This document shows, piece after piece, positions 1 to 5,362 of a stretch of 6,740 nucleotides of DNA. Numbering within the stretch: the stretch's first letter is position 1; each line of letters opens with the position of its first letter. Location of the stretch: the NCBI GenBank assembly GCA_017559555.1, contig JAFYRH010000277.1, forward strand, positions 1-6,740, in the 5' to 3' direction. The position numbers and the translations under genes are program-made. The DNA comes from Clostridia bacterium. Lineage in GTDB: Bacteria; Bacillota; Clostridia; Oscillospirales; CAG-272. The notes beneath the pieces were generated by a model. The model saw nothing but the letters and a program-made list of their open reading frames with translations, was not told the DNA's origin and ran no database searches.

Positions 1-709
1 ACTCAAAGTTGAACTTATCAGCCAGTTGCTTTGCAACAGACTTATAACCTTCGTGGTTGAGCTTACCGCCATAGATGTCGGTAGCTTCTGCCTCGATACC
101 GAATACGTCCTTTGCATCTTCTTCATTGGAAATGCAAACGTCAACGTATTGGCAAAGCTCGGTCATTGCTTCGCGAGCTTCGGCTCTTGTCCAGAGCTTG
201 CCGCGGTAGTTGAGGTCGCAGGAGATCTTAAGACCCTTTGCCTTTGCTGCTTTGCAAGCTTCTTTGCAGATTTCAACAACGTTTGCGCCCAGAGCGGGAG
301 TAATGCCGGTGAAGTGGAACCATTCTGCACCCTCGAAGATGGAATCCCAATCGAAATCCTCGCAAGTAGCCTTTGCAATAGCAGAGTTTGCACGGTCATA
401 GATGCAAACGGAGCCACGTTGAGATGCGCCCTTTTCGTTGAAGTAGATACCTACACGGTCGCCGCCGCGGGTGATCTTGGTGATATCAACGCCGTATCTG
501 CGCAGACTGTTAACAGCTGCTTGACCGATTGCGTGAGTGGGAAGCTTGGTAACGTATGCTACGTCCATGCCGTAGTTAGCAAGAGAAACTGCTACGTTTG
601 CTTCGCCGCCGCCGAAGGTGAATTCAACGTGGTCGCATTGTACAAATCTTTCATAGTTATAGGGTTGAAGACGAAGCATCAGCTCGCCAAAAGTAATTAC
701 TTTGCTCAT
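1..709 (-). CDS. kdgK: 2-keto-3-deoxygluconate kinase (PfkB/ribokinase family), C-terminus cut off by window edge
   Basis: The gene reads from an ATG at 709-707 leftward off the window: 236 residues are visible of a family usually about 310-350 long. It should phosphorylate 2-keto-3-deoxygluconate with ATP to KDPG in the cytoplasm, a step of hexuronate breakdown. Visible support is the PfkB N-terminal signature GGGEANVAVSLANYG (about 33-47), the opening ITFGELMLRL, the KdgK-like block CDLNYRGKLW (164-173) and SNEEDA (194-199). The ATP-site and catalytic GAGD motif would lie beyond the edge. The start is supported by AGGAGA (723-718) 8 nt upstream. It lies 29 nt after the eda stop with no terminator between, so it is probably co-transcribed from the eda promoter. 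The neighbouring gene acts on its product, which favours KdgK over fructokinase or another PfkB sugar kinase. Family assignment is firm; the exact substrate is inferred. Confidence 0.9.
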   Translation of the reverse strand, partial: MSKVITFGELMLRLQPYNYERFVQCDHVEFTFGGGEANVAVSLANYGMDVAYVTKLPTHAIGQAAVNSLRRYGVDITKITRGGDRVGIYFNEKGASQRGSVCIYDRANSAIAKATCEDFDWDSIFEGAEWFHFTGITPALGANVVEICKEACKAAKAKGLKISCDLNYRGKLWTRAEAREAMTELCQYVDVCISNEEDAKDVFGIEAEATDIYGGKLNHEGYKSVAKQLADKFNFE

Positions 710-738
710 AATCTTATTCTCCTATATTTTTCTTTCAA

Positions 739-1695
739 TTATTTTACAAGGTGATATGCAAAGCCGTTGATTTCATCTGCCAAATAGATGAACTTCATGT
801 TGCCCTTATCGTCGTAGGTAGCGGTAGACATATCAAACTTAACACCGCGACGGGAGAGGTGATAAACGGCTCTGTCAACGTTGTTGGTAGCAATTGCGAT
901 GTGACCGTGTGTGCCGGGTCCCTTTTCGTTCATCAATTCAAGAGCGGTGCTCGAGAAGATGGATTTGGAGGTTGCGTTTGCTTGGAATGAGAATGCGTTT
1001 GCAAGTACTTCTGCAGCCTCACTCGAGGTGGTTCCGCAGGGGTTGATGCCAACGTGACGGAACTTGAGACCAAGCATGGTGTCAACTGCCTCACGAACGA
1101 GCTTTTCGATGCCTGCAAAGTCGCCTGCGGCGATCATATCGGGGTTAACCATCCAAGAACCGCCACAGCAGAGGATCTTGGGATTAGCGAGATAATCGTT
1201 TACGTTAGCAGGGTTGATGCCACCGGTGGGCATGAACTTAACTGCACCGTAAGGAGCGGACATAGCCTTGATCATATTGAGGCCGCCGGATTGCTCTGCG
1301 GGGAAGAATTTAACAACGTCAAGACCGAGGGTGAGTGCCTGCTCGATGCCGGTGGGATTGTTGATACCGGGAACGATGGGACAGCCCTTGGATTGACAGT
1401 ATTTTACGATTTCGGGGTTGAAGCCGGGGCTTACGATGAACTTTGCGCCTGCTTCGATAGCGTCGTCAACTTGTGCGGTGGTGAGAACGGTGCCTGCACC
1501 AACGATCATTTCGGGATATTCCTTAGCAATAATAGCGATAGCTTCCTTTGCGGCAGCGGTACGGAAGGTAACTTCTGCGCAAGGGAGTCCTCCGTCGATG
1601 AGTGCTTTTGCCAAGGGAGCGGCATCTTTTGCGTTATCAATTTTGATGACCGGAACAATGCCGATCAGAGAAAGTTGTTTTACTACTTCGTTCAC
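739..1695 (-). CDS. eda: KDPG/KHG aldolase (Eda) fused to a C-terminal VOC/glyoxalase-like domain
   Basis: This is a 318-residue protein when started at the GTG (1695-1693). Residues 1 to about 210 match class I KDPG aldolase along its whole length. They include catalytic Glu41 and Arg45 in EVTFRT, GAGTV (66-70), the Schiff-base Lys129 in VVKFFPAE, PTGGI (156-160) and GGSWMV (178-183). It should cleave KDPG to pyruvate and glyceraldehyde-3-phosphate. Ordinary Eda ends near residue 213; here about 106 more residues follow. They read as two beta-alpha-beta halves of a vicinal-oxygen-chelate fold: HVGIN (214-218), ALELMN (251-256), HIAIAT (265-270) and a final FIYLADEINGFAYHLVK. Positions where VOC enzymes hold metal ligands carry His214, Glu253, His265 and, unusually, His315 rather than Glu. 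The function of this tail is unknown: it could be a second enzyme or a regulatory or oligomerisation domain. The gene heads an operon with kdgK, whose product is its substrate. Confidence 0.93.
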   Translation of the reverse strand: MNEVVKQLSLIGIVPVIKIDNAKDAAPLAKALIDGGLPCAEVTFRTAAAKEAIAIIAKEYPEMIVGAGTVLTTAQVDDAIEAGAKFIVSPGFNPEIVKYCQSKGCPIVPGINNPTGIEQALTLGLDVVKFFPAEQSGGLNMIKAMSAPYGAVKFMPTGGINPANVNDYLANPKILCCGGSWMVNPDMIAAGDFAGIEKLVREAVDTMLGLKFRHVGINPCGTTSSEAAEVLANAFSFQANATSKSIFSSTALELMNEKGPGTHGHIAIATNNVDRAVYHLSRRGVKFDMSTATYDDKGNMKFIYLADEINGFAYHLVK

Positions 1696-1703
1696 TTTTG
1701 GTT

Positions 1704-1708
1704 CCTCC
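1704..1708 (-). promoter_or_regulatory. Ribosome binding site that fixes the eda start at GTG
   Basis: On the minus strand GGAGG occupies 1708-1704, followed by 8 nt and then GTG at 1695-1693. A longer in-frame reading from TTG at 1710-1708 would place the Shine-Dalgarno sequence inside the coding region and add five residues that the aldolase family does not need. The GTG start is therefore preferred. Confidence 0.85.
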
Positions 1709-1730
1709 AAAGCATTTTTTTACATCTATC

Positions 1731-1759
1731 ATTTTACAACAAATCGCGAGGAATGTCAA
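1731..1759 (-). promoter_or_regulatory. SigA-type promoter for the eda-kdgK operon
   Basis: On the minus strand a consensus -35 TTGACA (1759-1754) is followed by a 17-nt spacer and -10 TAAAAT (1736-1731). Transcription should begin near 1724, giving a leader of about 29 nt before the GTG start. No obvious operator overlaps it. A dyad-rich stretch at 1809-1859 lies about 50 bp upstream. Confidence 0.8.
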
Positions 1760-1808
1760 TAGGTTTTGAGAAGATTTCACATGCAATCTTTGTAATATTT
1801 TAATGTGA

Positions 1809-1859
1809 TTTTGTATTTTTGAAAGCAAACTTGCCAAGGGCAAGATTGGCAATACAAAA
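1809..1859. repeat. Nested inverted repeat in the eda/metG divergent intergenic region
   Basis: Outer arms TTTTGTATT (1809-1817) and AATACAAAA (1851-1859) are exact reverse complements. Nested within them, TTGCCAA (1831-1837) and TTGGCAA (1846-1852) form a second perfect dyad with 8 nt between. The two right arms share two bases. A competing short hairpin CTTGCC/GGCAAG is possible at 1830-1844. It could be a regulator-binding site upstream of the eda promoter, a folded RNA segment or part of a short dispersed repeat. The sequence shows only the symmetry. Confidence 0.5.
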
Positions 1860-1973
1860 GAACACCATTTGATGCTCCCCTGCCCTGCAAAAGCAAAAAA
1901 TTTCACTTCTGCTCTTGCAAATGGTCATCCCCCACTTTTTATTTGTTTTCTCAATAAAAAATGCAAAAAAGCA

Positions 1974-2002
1974 TTGCAAAAAGCGTTTTGTTTTGGTATA
2001 AT
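1974..2002 (+). promoter_or_regulatory. SigA-type promoter for metG, extended -10
   Basis: -35 TTGCAA (1974-1979), a 17-nt spacer and a consensus -10 TATAAT (1997-2002) preceded by the TGG of an extended -10. Transcription should start near 2009, leaving a leader of roughly 90 nt. The small palindrome AATGC-A6-GCATT (1960-1975) overlaps the upstream edge of the -35 box. Confidence 0.85.
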
Positions 2003-2020
2003 ATTATATTGGAAAGATGT

Positions 2021-2073
2021 GGCGGTGTGACACCGCTTATCCGATATCTATCTCCGCCTGCCCATTCGCAGGC
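2021..2073 (+). promoter_or_regulatory. Structured metG 5' leader: two hairpins with a possible alternative pairing
   Basis: Hairpin 1 pairs GCGGTG (2022-2027) with CACCGC (2031-2036) over a 3-nt loop. Hairpin 2 pairs GCCTGC (2056-2061) with GCAGGC (2068-2073) over a 6-nt loop. GGCGG (2021-2025) can instead pair with CCGCC (2054-2058), which would open both local stems. The leader is too short and lacks the landmarks of a T-box, and there is no U-run after either hairpin. Any regulation would thus more likely act on translation or RNA stability than on termination. Confidence 0.55.
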
Positions 2074-2098
2074 TTGGAACAGAAAGGAAACTTTAACT

Positions 2099-4051
2099 AT
2101 GAGTGAAAAATTCTATTTGACAACAGCGATTGCCTATGCCTCTCGCAAGCCCCACTTTGGCAACACCTACGAGGCAATTATGTCCGATGCGGTTGCTCGC
2201 TACCAACGCATGTGCGGCAAGGACGTATTCTTCTGCACCGGCACCGACGAGCACGGTCAAAAAATTGAAGACCTCGCAAAGGATGCCGGCATTACCCCCA
2301 AGGCTTACGTTGACGGCGTTGCAGGCGAAATTCGCAAGCTGTGGGATGAAATGAACGTTAGCTACGACTACTTCATTCGTACCACCGACGATTATCACGA
2401 GGCTGCTGTTCAAAAGATCTTTAAGAAATTCTTTGAGCAAGGCGATATTTATAAAAGCAAATACGAGGGTTGGTACTGCACTCCTTGCGAATCCTTCTTT
2501 ACCAACACCCAAGCCGCTGACGGCAAGTGCCCCGATTGCGGCCGTGAGCTCTCTCAAGCAGAAGAAGAAGCTTACTTCTTTAAAATGAGCAAATACGCAG
2601 ACCGTTTGTTGAAGCACATTGACGAAAATCCCGATTTCATTCAACCCGAGCTTCGCAAAAAGGAAATGGTCAACAACTTCCTCAAGGCAGGTCTGCAAGA
2701 TCTTTGCGTTTCTCGTACCTCATTCAAATGGGGTATTCCCGTTGACTTTGACGACAAGCACGTGGTTTACGTTTGGCTTGACGCGCTGACCAACTATATC
2801 ACCGCCATCGGTTTTGATCCCGACAAGAGCTTTGACGAGCAAAGCGAGCACTTCAAGAAGTACTGGCCTGCTGACGTTCACATCATCGGCAAGGATATTC
2901 TCCGCTTCCACACCATCTATTGGCCTATTTTCCTCATGGCAATGGATATTCCGCTCCCCAAGAAGGTATTCGGTCACCCTTGGTTCAACTTTGGCATGGA
3001 CAAGATGTCCAAGTCTCGCGGCAACGTTATTTATGCCGACAAGCTTGCCGAGCACTTTGGCGTTGACGGTGTTCGTTACTATGCTCTCTCCGAAATGCCT
3101 TTCGCATCCGACGGATCTATCACTTACGAATCTGTTATCAAGAGATACAACATGGACCTTGTAAACAACCTCGGCAACCTTGTTAAGCGTACGCTTGATA
3201 TGGAAAAGAAGTATTTTGGCAAGGTTATTCCCGCCCCCACCGCTCCCGATGCGCTTGACGACGAACTCAAGGAAGCTTGCAAAAAGGCTTATGAGACTCT
3301 GCGTTCCTCTATGGACGACTATCACATTGCAGATGCACTTGAAGGTCTGTTCGAGATGTTCAGCCGCGCCAATAAGTACATTGACGAGACCACCCCTTGG
3401 GCACTCGCAAAAGATGAAGCACAAAAGGATCGTCTTGGCACCGTTCTTTACAACTTGATGGAAACCATTCGTCAAGGTGCGGTAATGCTCCTCCCCTTCA
3501 TCCCTGCAACGGCTACCGAAATTCTCGACGAGCTTGGCACCGACAAGCGTGACTTTGCTTCCCTTGCCTCCTTCGACGGAATGGTTGCAGGCAACGAAGT
3601 ATGCGACTCCAAGGTTCTCTTCGCTCGCGTTGACGAAGAAAAGAAGCTTGCCGAGTTTGAAGCAGAACGCCAAGCACTCATCGCAGCTGCTCAAAAGGAA
3701 GAAGCAAAGCCCGAAAAGCCCGAGGGTTGTGCCCTCATTGGCATTGAGGACTTTATGAACGTGGAACTCCGCACCGCGAAGATCATCGCTTGCGAAAAGG
3801 TTCCGAAGGCAAAGAAGCTCCTCAAGCTGCAAGTTGACCTCGGTTACGAGCAACGCCAAGTTGTTTCGGGTATTGCAAAATTCTACGAACCCGAAGCACT
3901 CATCGGTAAAAAGATCATTCTTGTTACTAATCTCCGCCCTGCCGTTCTTTGCGGCATTGAGTCCAACGGTATGATCCTTGCCTCGGGTGAGGAAACCGTT
4001 CGCGTTGTCTTCCTTGCAGAAGATACCCCTCTTGGTGAGAGAGTTCGCTGA
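2099..4051 (+). CDS. metG: Methionyl-tRNA synthetase with fused C-terminal tRNA-binding domain
   Basis: A 650-residue cytoplasmic class I synthetase that charges tRNA-Met with methionine, for initiation and elongation. Visible in order: the HIGH-type motif in the form HFGN (19-22); TGTDEHGQKI (47-56); a zinc knuckle with Cys127, Cys130, Cys144 and Cys147; the methionine-pocket segment VYVWLDALTNY (223-233); KMSKS (302-306); an alpha-helical anticodon-binding region with NNLGNLVKRTL (356-366) and ANKYIDETTPW (424-434); a charged linker (about 512-543); and a Trbp111/EMAP II-type OB domain from about 547 with VELRTAKI and NGMILASGE. Length fits the dimerising bacterial form with the fused domain. 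An upstream in-frame ATG at 1961 lies before the promoter -10, so the start is the ATG at 2099. It is preceded by AAGGAAA (2084-2090) 8 nt away. Its own promoter and leader precede it, and a small Cys-rich gene follows after 16 nt. Confidence 0.98.
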   Translation: MSEKFYLTTAIAYASRKPHFGNTYEAIMSDAVARYQRMCGKDVFFCTGTDEHGQKIEDLAKDAGITPKAYVDGVAGEIRKLWDEMNVSYDYFIRTTDDYHEAAVQKIFKKFFEQGDIYKSKYEGWYCTPCESFFTNTQAADGKCPDCGRELSQAEEEAYFFKMSKYADRLLKHIDENPDFIQPELRKKEMVNNFLKAGLQDLCVSRTSFKWGIPVDFDDKHVVYVWLDALTNYITAIGFDPDKSFDEQSEHFKKYWPADVHIIGKDILRFHTIYWPIFLMAMDIPLPKKVFGHPWFNFGMDKMSKSRGNVIYADKLAEHFGVDGVRYYALSEMPFASDGSITYESVIKRYNMDLVNNLGNLVKRTLDMEKKYFGKVIPAPTAPDALDDELKEACKKAYETLRSSMDDYHIADALEGLFEMFSRANKYIDETTPWALAKDEAQKDRLGTVLYNLMETIRQGAVMLLPFIPATATEILDELGTDKRDFASLASFDGMVAGNEVCDSKVLFARVDEEKKLAEFEAERQALIAAAQKEEAKPEKPEGCALIGIEDFMNVELRTAKIIACEKVPKAKKLLKLQVDLGYEQRQVVSGIAKFYEPEALIGKKIILVTNLRPAVLCGIESNGMILASGEETVRVVFLAEDTPLGERVR

Positions 4052-4067
4052 TAAGCAGGTGAATATT

Positions 4068-4310
4068 ATGGAATGCGAATATCAGAAAATTCCTAAAATC
4101 GTAGAACAAAAAGAGTATTATCCACAAGGTGCGAACATACCGACACAGCTAACGGTGTATGAGTGCTTTTGCGGTAAGGGAAAGATTGAATATCACCGTG
4201 TGCCGGGATTTGATGACGATTGGTTTGTTTTTCGCTGCTGTAAGTGCGAAAAGAAGTATCACCCGTTTATAGATCAATGCGGCTCGGAATGGAAAGTCTA
4301 TCCGTTATAA
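4068..4310 (+). CDS. Small cysteine-rich protein, possible zinc ribbon, function unknown
   Basis: An 80-residue protein that I do not recognise. The second half carries Cys33 and Cys35 (CFC), Cys57, Cys58 and Cys60 (CCKC), His43, His65 and a late Cys71. The pair CxC / CxxC-like knuckles about 22 residues apart, flanked by aromatic and charged residues, suggests one bound metal, probably zinc. There is no signal peptide or membrane segment, so it should be cytoplasmic. The frame stays open upstream into metG, but ATG 4068 is preferred because AGGTG (4057-4061) sits 6 nt before it and the gene then begins 16 nt after the metG stop with no terminator between. Co-transcription with metG is likely. 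It uses ATA for two of five isoleucines, while I find no ATA in metG, so its codon use differs from its neighbour. It could be a recently acquired or fast-evolving gene. No function is claimed. Confidence 0.7.
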   Translation: MECEYQKIPKIVEQKEYYPQGANIPTQLTVYECFCGKGKIEYHRVPGFDDDWFVFRCCKCEKKYHPFIDQCGSEWKVYPL

Positions 4311-4379
4311 ACTACACCTCTCATGTTCAAGTATGAAAAGAGCGTACACATTTCGCATCCTACGCCCTATTCCTCAGCC

Positions 4380-4422
4380 TGTCATTCTTGAGCGGGGGCT
4401 TTGCCCTCCGTTCAGAATGACA
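4380..4422. repeat. Long imperfect intergenic palindrome
   Basis: Outer arms TGTCATTCT (4380-4388) and AGAATGACA (4414-4422) are exact reverse complements. The interior continues pairing, with one or two bulges and G-U pairs, around a small loop at about 4400-4402 (GGGGGC against GCCCTCC). No U-run follows on either strand, so it is a poor intrinsic terminator, although it could protect or end the metG-operon transcript. The GTCATTCT-GAGCGG start resembles, from memory, short palindromes dispersed between genes in many clostridial and other genomes. That resemblance has not been checked. Confidence 0.65.
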
Positions 4423-4446
4423 TACAAACATAAACAAACCATCTTT

Positions 4447-4469
4447 TTTTGTCAAATCCCTTGACAAAA
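4447..4469. promoter_or_regulatory. Perfect 9-bp inverted repeat overlapping the thiT -35 box
   Basis: TTTTGTCAA (4447-4455) and TTGACAAAA (4461-4469) are exact reverse complements separated by 5 nt, and the right arm contains the entire -35 hexamer TTGACA. A protein bound here would block RNA polymerase. The left arm may equally be a chance mirror of the -35 sequence in AT-rich DNA. No regulator gene is adjacent to support an operator. Confidence 0.45.
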
Positions 4470-4489
4470 TATCAAACTTGTGCTAAACT
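4461..4489 (+). promoter_or_regulatory. SigA-type promoter for the TPP leader and thiT, extended -10
   Basis: Consensus -35 TTGACA (4461-4466), a 17-nt spacer and -10 TAAACT (4484-4489), preceded by the TGC of an extended -10. Transcription should start near 4496, about 18 nt upstream of the aptamer and nearly 200 nt upstream of the thiT ATG. Confidence 0.85.
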
Positions 4490-4513
4490 TTACTTGTTTC
4501 ATAACAACCGCAT

Positions 4514-4607
4514 AAAATCGGGGGTGCTGCCAATGGCGGCTGAGATGGCGTGAGCCGAACCCTTTAACCTGATACGGATAATGCCGGCGTAGGGAGATAT
4601 AGATTTT
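4514..4607 (+). promoter_or_regulatory. TPP riboswitch aptamer (THI element)
   Basis: All the conserved blocks of the thiamine-pyrophosphate aptamer are present. These are GGGGGTGC (4520-4527); a helix GCTGCC/GGCGGC (4526-4531 with 4535-4540); the pyrimidine-sensing CTGAGA (4540-4545); a small GGC/GCC stem (4547-4556); ACCCTTTAACCTGAT (4559-4573); and GGATAATGCCGGCGTAGGGA (4576-4595). P2 forms between GGGT (4522-4525) and ACCC (4559-4562). A closing helix AAAATC (4514-4519) with GATTTT (4602-4607) can be drawn. High TPP should fold it and shut off expression of the downstream thiamine transporter, most simply through the terminator that follows. Confidence is very high on motif match and on the target gene. 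Confidence 0.98.
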
Positions 4608-4635
4608 GTCATAGGGTTCCTTTTCCCCGACAAAT

Positions 4636-4675
4636 ATTGACCACACGGAAGATTTCGTGCGGTCAATTTTTATTT
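4636..4675 (+). terminator. Intrinsic terminator in the TPP leader (riboswitch expression platform)
   Basis: ATTGACC-A-CACGGAA (4636-4650) pairs with the arm at 4653-4667, with one A-C mismatch and one G-U pair in about 14 bp. A tight loop and the run TTTTTATTT follow (4667-4675). It ends immediately before the thiT Shine-Dalgarno sequence. It is the natural OFF element of the riboswitch. An antiterminator is less obvious: the only one I can draw pairs ACCGCAT (4507-4513) with GTGCGGT (4657-4663), including one G-U pair. Confidence 0.9.
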
Positions 4676-4691
4676 AAGGAGGAAAACACTT

Positions 4692-5282
4692 ATGAAACAA
4701 GAAAAACCCGTTCGCGCTCTGTGTGAGAGCGCAATTCTCTTGGCACTTGGCATTGTGCTCAGCTACGTCAAGCTCTTTCAACTCCCCTTTGATGGGGCGA
4801 TCACTCTGGCTTCGATGCTCCCCATCTGCCTCATCTCCATTCGCTTTGGCATCAAATGGGGACTTGGCGCGGCTTTTTGCTACTCGTGGTCGCAAATTTT
4901 GCAGGGTGGCGTCTTCTCTTGGGGACTTACTCCCACAATGTTAATTGCTTCCCTATTGCTCGATTATATTGTAGCATTTAGCGTGCTCGGACTTGCCGGA
5001 GCCTTCCGCCGTCGCGGCGTTTGGGGCAAGATCGGCGGCATTACGCTTGCTTGCTTTTTGCGTTTCGTCGTACACTTTTTGGCAGGTATTATTCTGTGGG
5101 CAAACTTTGAGGAATTCGTTGCGTTTGGAACCTCTTGGGTAGGTCATCCCGTTCTCTATTCCATTTGCTACAACGGCGTTTATATGTTGCCTGACACCGC
5201 CATTTGTGTGGCAATTGCTGCCTTGATCTTCAAAATTCCGCAAATCAACAAAATGATGGCTTCCGTGGAAGTAAAGAAGTAA
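4692..5282 (+). CDS. thiT: Thiamine-specific ECF transporter S component ThiT
   Basis: A 196-residue integral membrane protein that binds thiamine outside the cell and, with the shared ECF module (EcfT and two ATPases, not in this window), imports it. About six hydrophobic segments are visible, between roughly residues 10 and 182. The N-terminal helix has the small-residue pattern ALCESAILLALG typical of S components that dock on EcfT. Binding-site residues known in the Lactococcus protein have counterparts with the right spacing: His128 and Trp136 in VVHFLAGIILW, Tyr156 and Asn161 in YSICYNGVYMLPDT, and an acidic-aromatic pair Asp91-Tyr92. Length matches the family (about 180-200). The start is set by AAGGAGG (4676-4682) 9 nt upstream. 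It is controlled by the TPP riboswitch in its own leader and closed by its own terminator, so it is a single-gene unit. The riboswitch makes a riboflavin or other vitamin specificity unlikely. Confidence 0.96.
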   Translation: MKQEKPVRALCESAILLALGIVLSYVKLFQLPFDGAITLASMLPICLISIRFGIKWGLGAAFCYSWSQILQGGVFSWGLTPTMLIASLLLDYIVAFSVLGLAGAFRRRGVWGKIGGITLACFLRFVVHFLAGIILWANFEEFVAFGTSWVGHPVLYSICYNGVYMLPDTAICVAIAALIFKIPQINKMMASVEVKK

Positions 5283-5289
5283 AAATTGA

Positions 5290-5330
5290 AGGGCGTATGT
5301 GTGTTTTTTGCACATACGTCCTATTTTTTT
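5290..5330 (+). terminator. Intrinsic terminator of thiT
   Basis: AGGGCGTATGTG (5290-5301) pairs with CACATACGTCCT (5311-5322) with one G-U pair, around a 9-nt T-rich loop. An A and seven T residues (5324-5330) follow. It begins 8 nt after the thiT stop and separates thiT from the next promoter. Confidence 0.93.
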
Positions 5331-5362
5331 CGAAAATCTTGTCAAAAACTTGTTATAGGGTA

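Larger units (their letters stand above)
1696..2098. other. Divergent eda/metG intergenic region (contents)
   Basis: This 403-bp gene-free stretch separates the divergent eda and metG genes. It holds the eda ribosome binding site and promoter (1704-1759), the nested dyad (1809-1859), a distant pair of 8-bp inverted arms ACCATTTG (1864-1871) and CAAATGGT (1918-1925), the metG promoter (1974-2002) and two leader hairpins (2022-2073). I see no convincing gene in it. A 42-codon minus-strand frame at 1928-1800 is noted as a finding only. Between 1860 and 1960 nothing else is recognisable. Confidence 0.7.
4311..4691. other. Gene-free stretch upstream of thiT (contents)
   Basis: This 381-bp stretch has no protein-coding gene that I can support. 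In order it holds about 70 bp without recognisable features, an imperfect palindrome (4380-4422), the thiT promoter with an overlapping dyad (4447-4489), the TPP aptamer (4514-4607), a linker (4608-4635), a terminator (4636-4675) and the thiT ribosome binding site (4676-4682). A minus-strand frame over 4452-4646 is only a shadow of the riboswitch. Confidence 0.8.

Noticed and set aside
26..754. Long plus-strand open frame opposite kdgK, and similar plus-strand frames opposite eda
   Set aside because: The minus-strand proteins match known families over their length. The plus-strand translations are Cys-rich antisense shadows with no motif.
1693..1710. Longer eda frame starting at TTG 1710, giving 323 residues
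   Set aside because: The TTG overlaps the GGAGG Shine-Dalgarno sequence itself. GTG at 1695 has ideal 8-nt spacing from that site.
1961..2098. 46-codon N-terminal extension of metG from ATG 1961
   Set aside because: It starts upstream of the promoter -10 box, has no ribosome binding site and does not resemble MetRS. The protein starts at 2099 with typical MetRS sequence.
2017..2106. 29-codon upstream frame (ATG 2017 to TGA 2106) overlapping the metG start, as a leader peptide
   Set aside because: It begins within about 8 nt of the predicted transcription start with no properly spaced ribosome binding site, and has no methionine run. It is probably chance.
2720..3859. 379-codon minus-strand frame inside metG
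   Set aside because: It is antisense to conserved MetRS motifs including KMSKS and lacks a recognisable domain or ribosome binding site; this is an effect of biased codon use.
4342..4365. GCGTA / TACGC inverted repeat upstream of the large palindrome
   Set aside because: Only 5 bp with a 14-nt loop and no extension; expected by chance.
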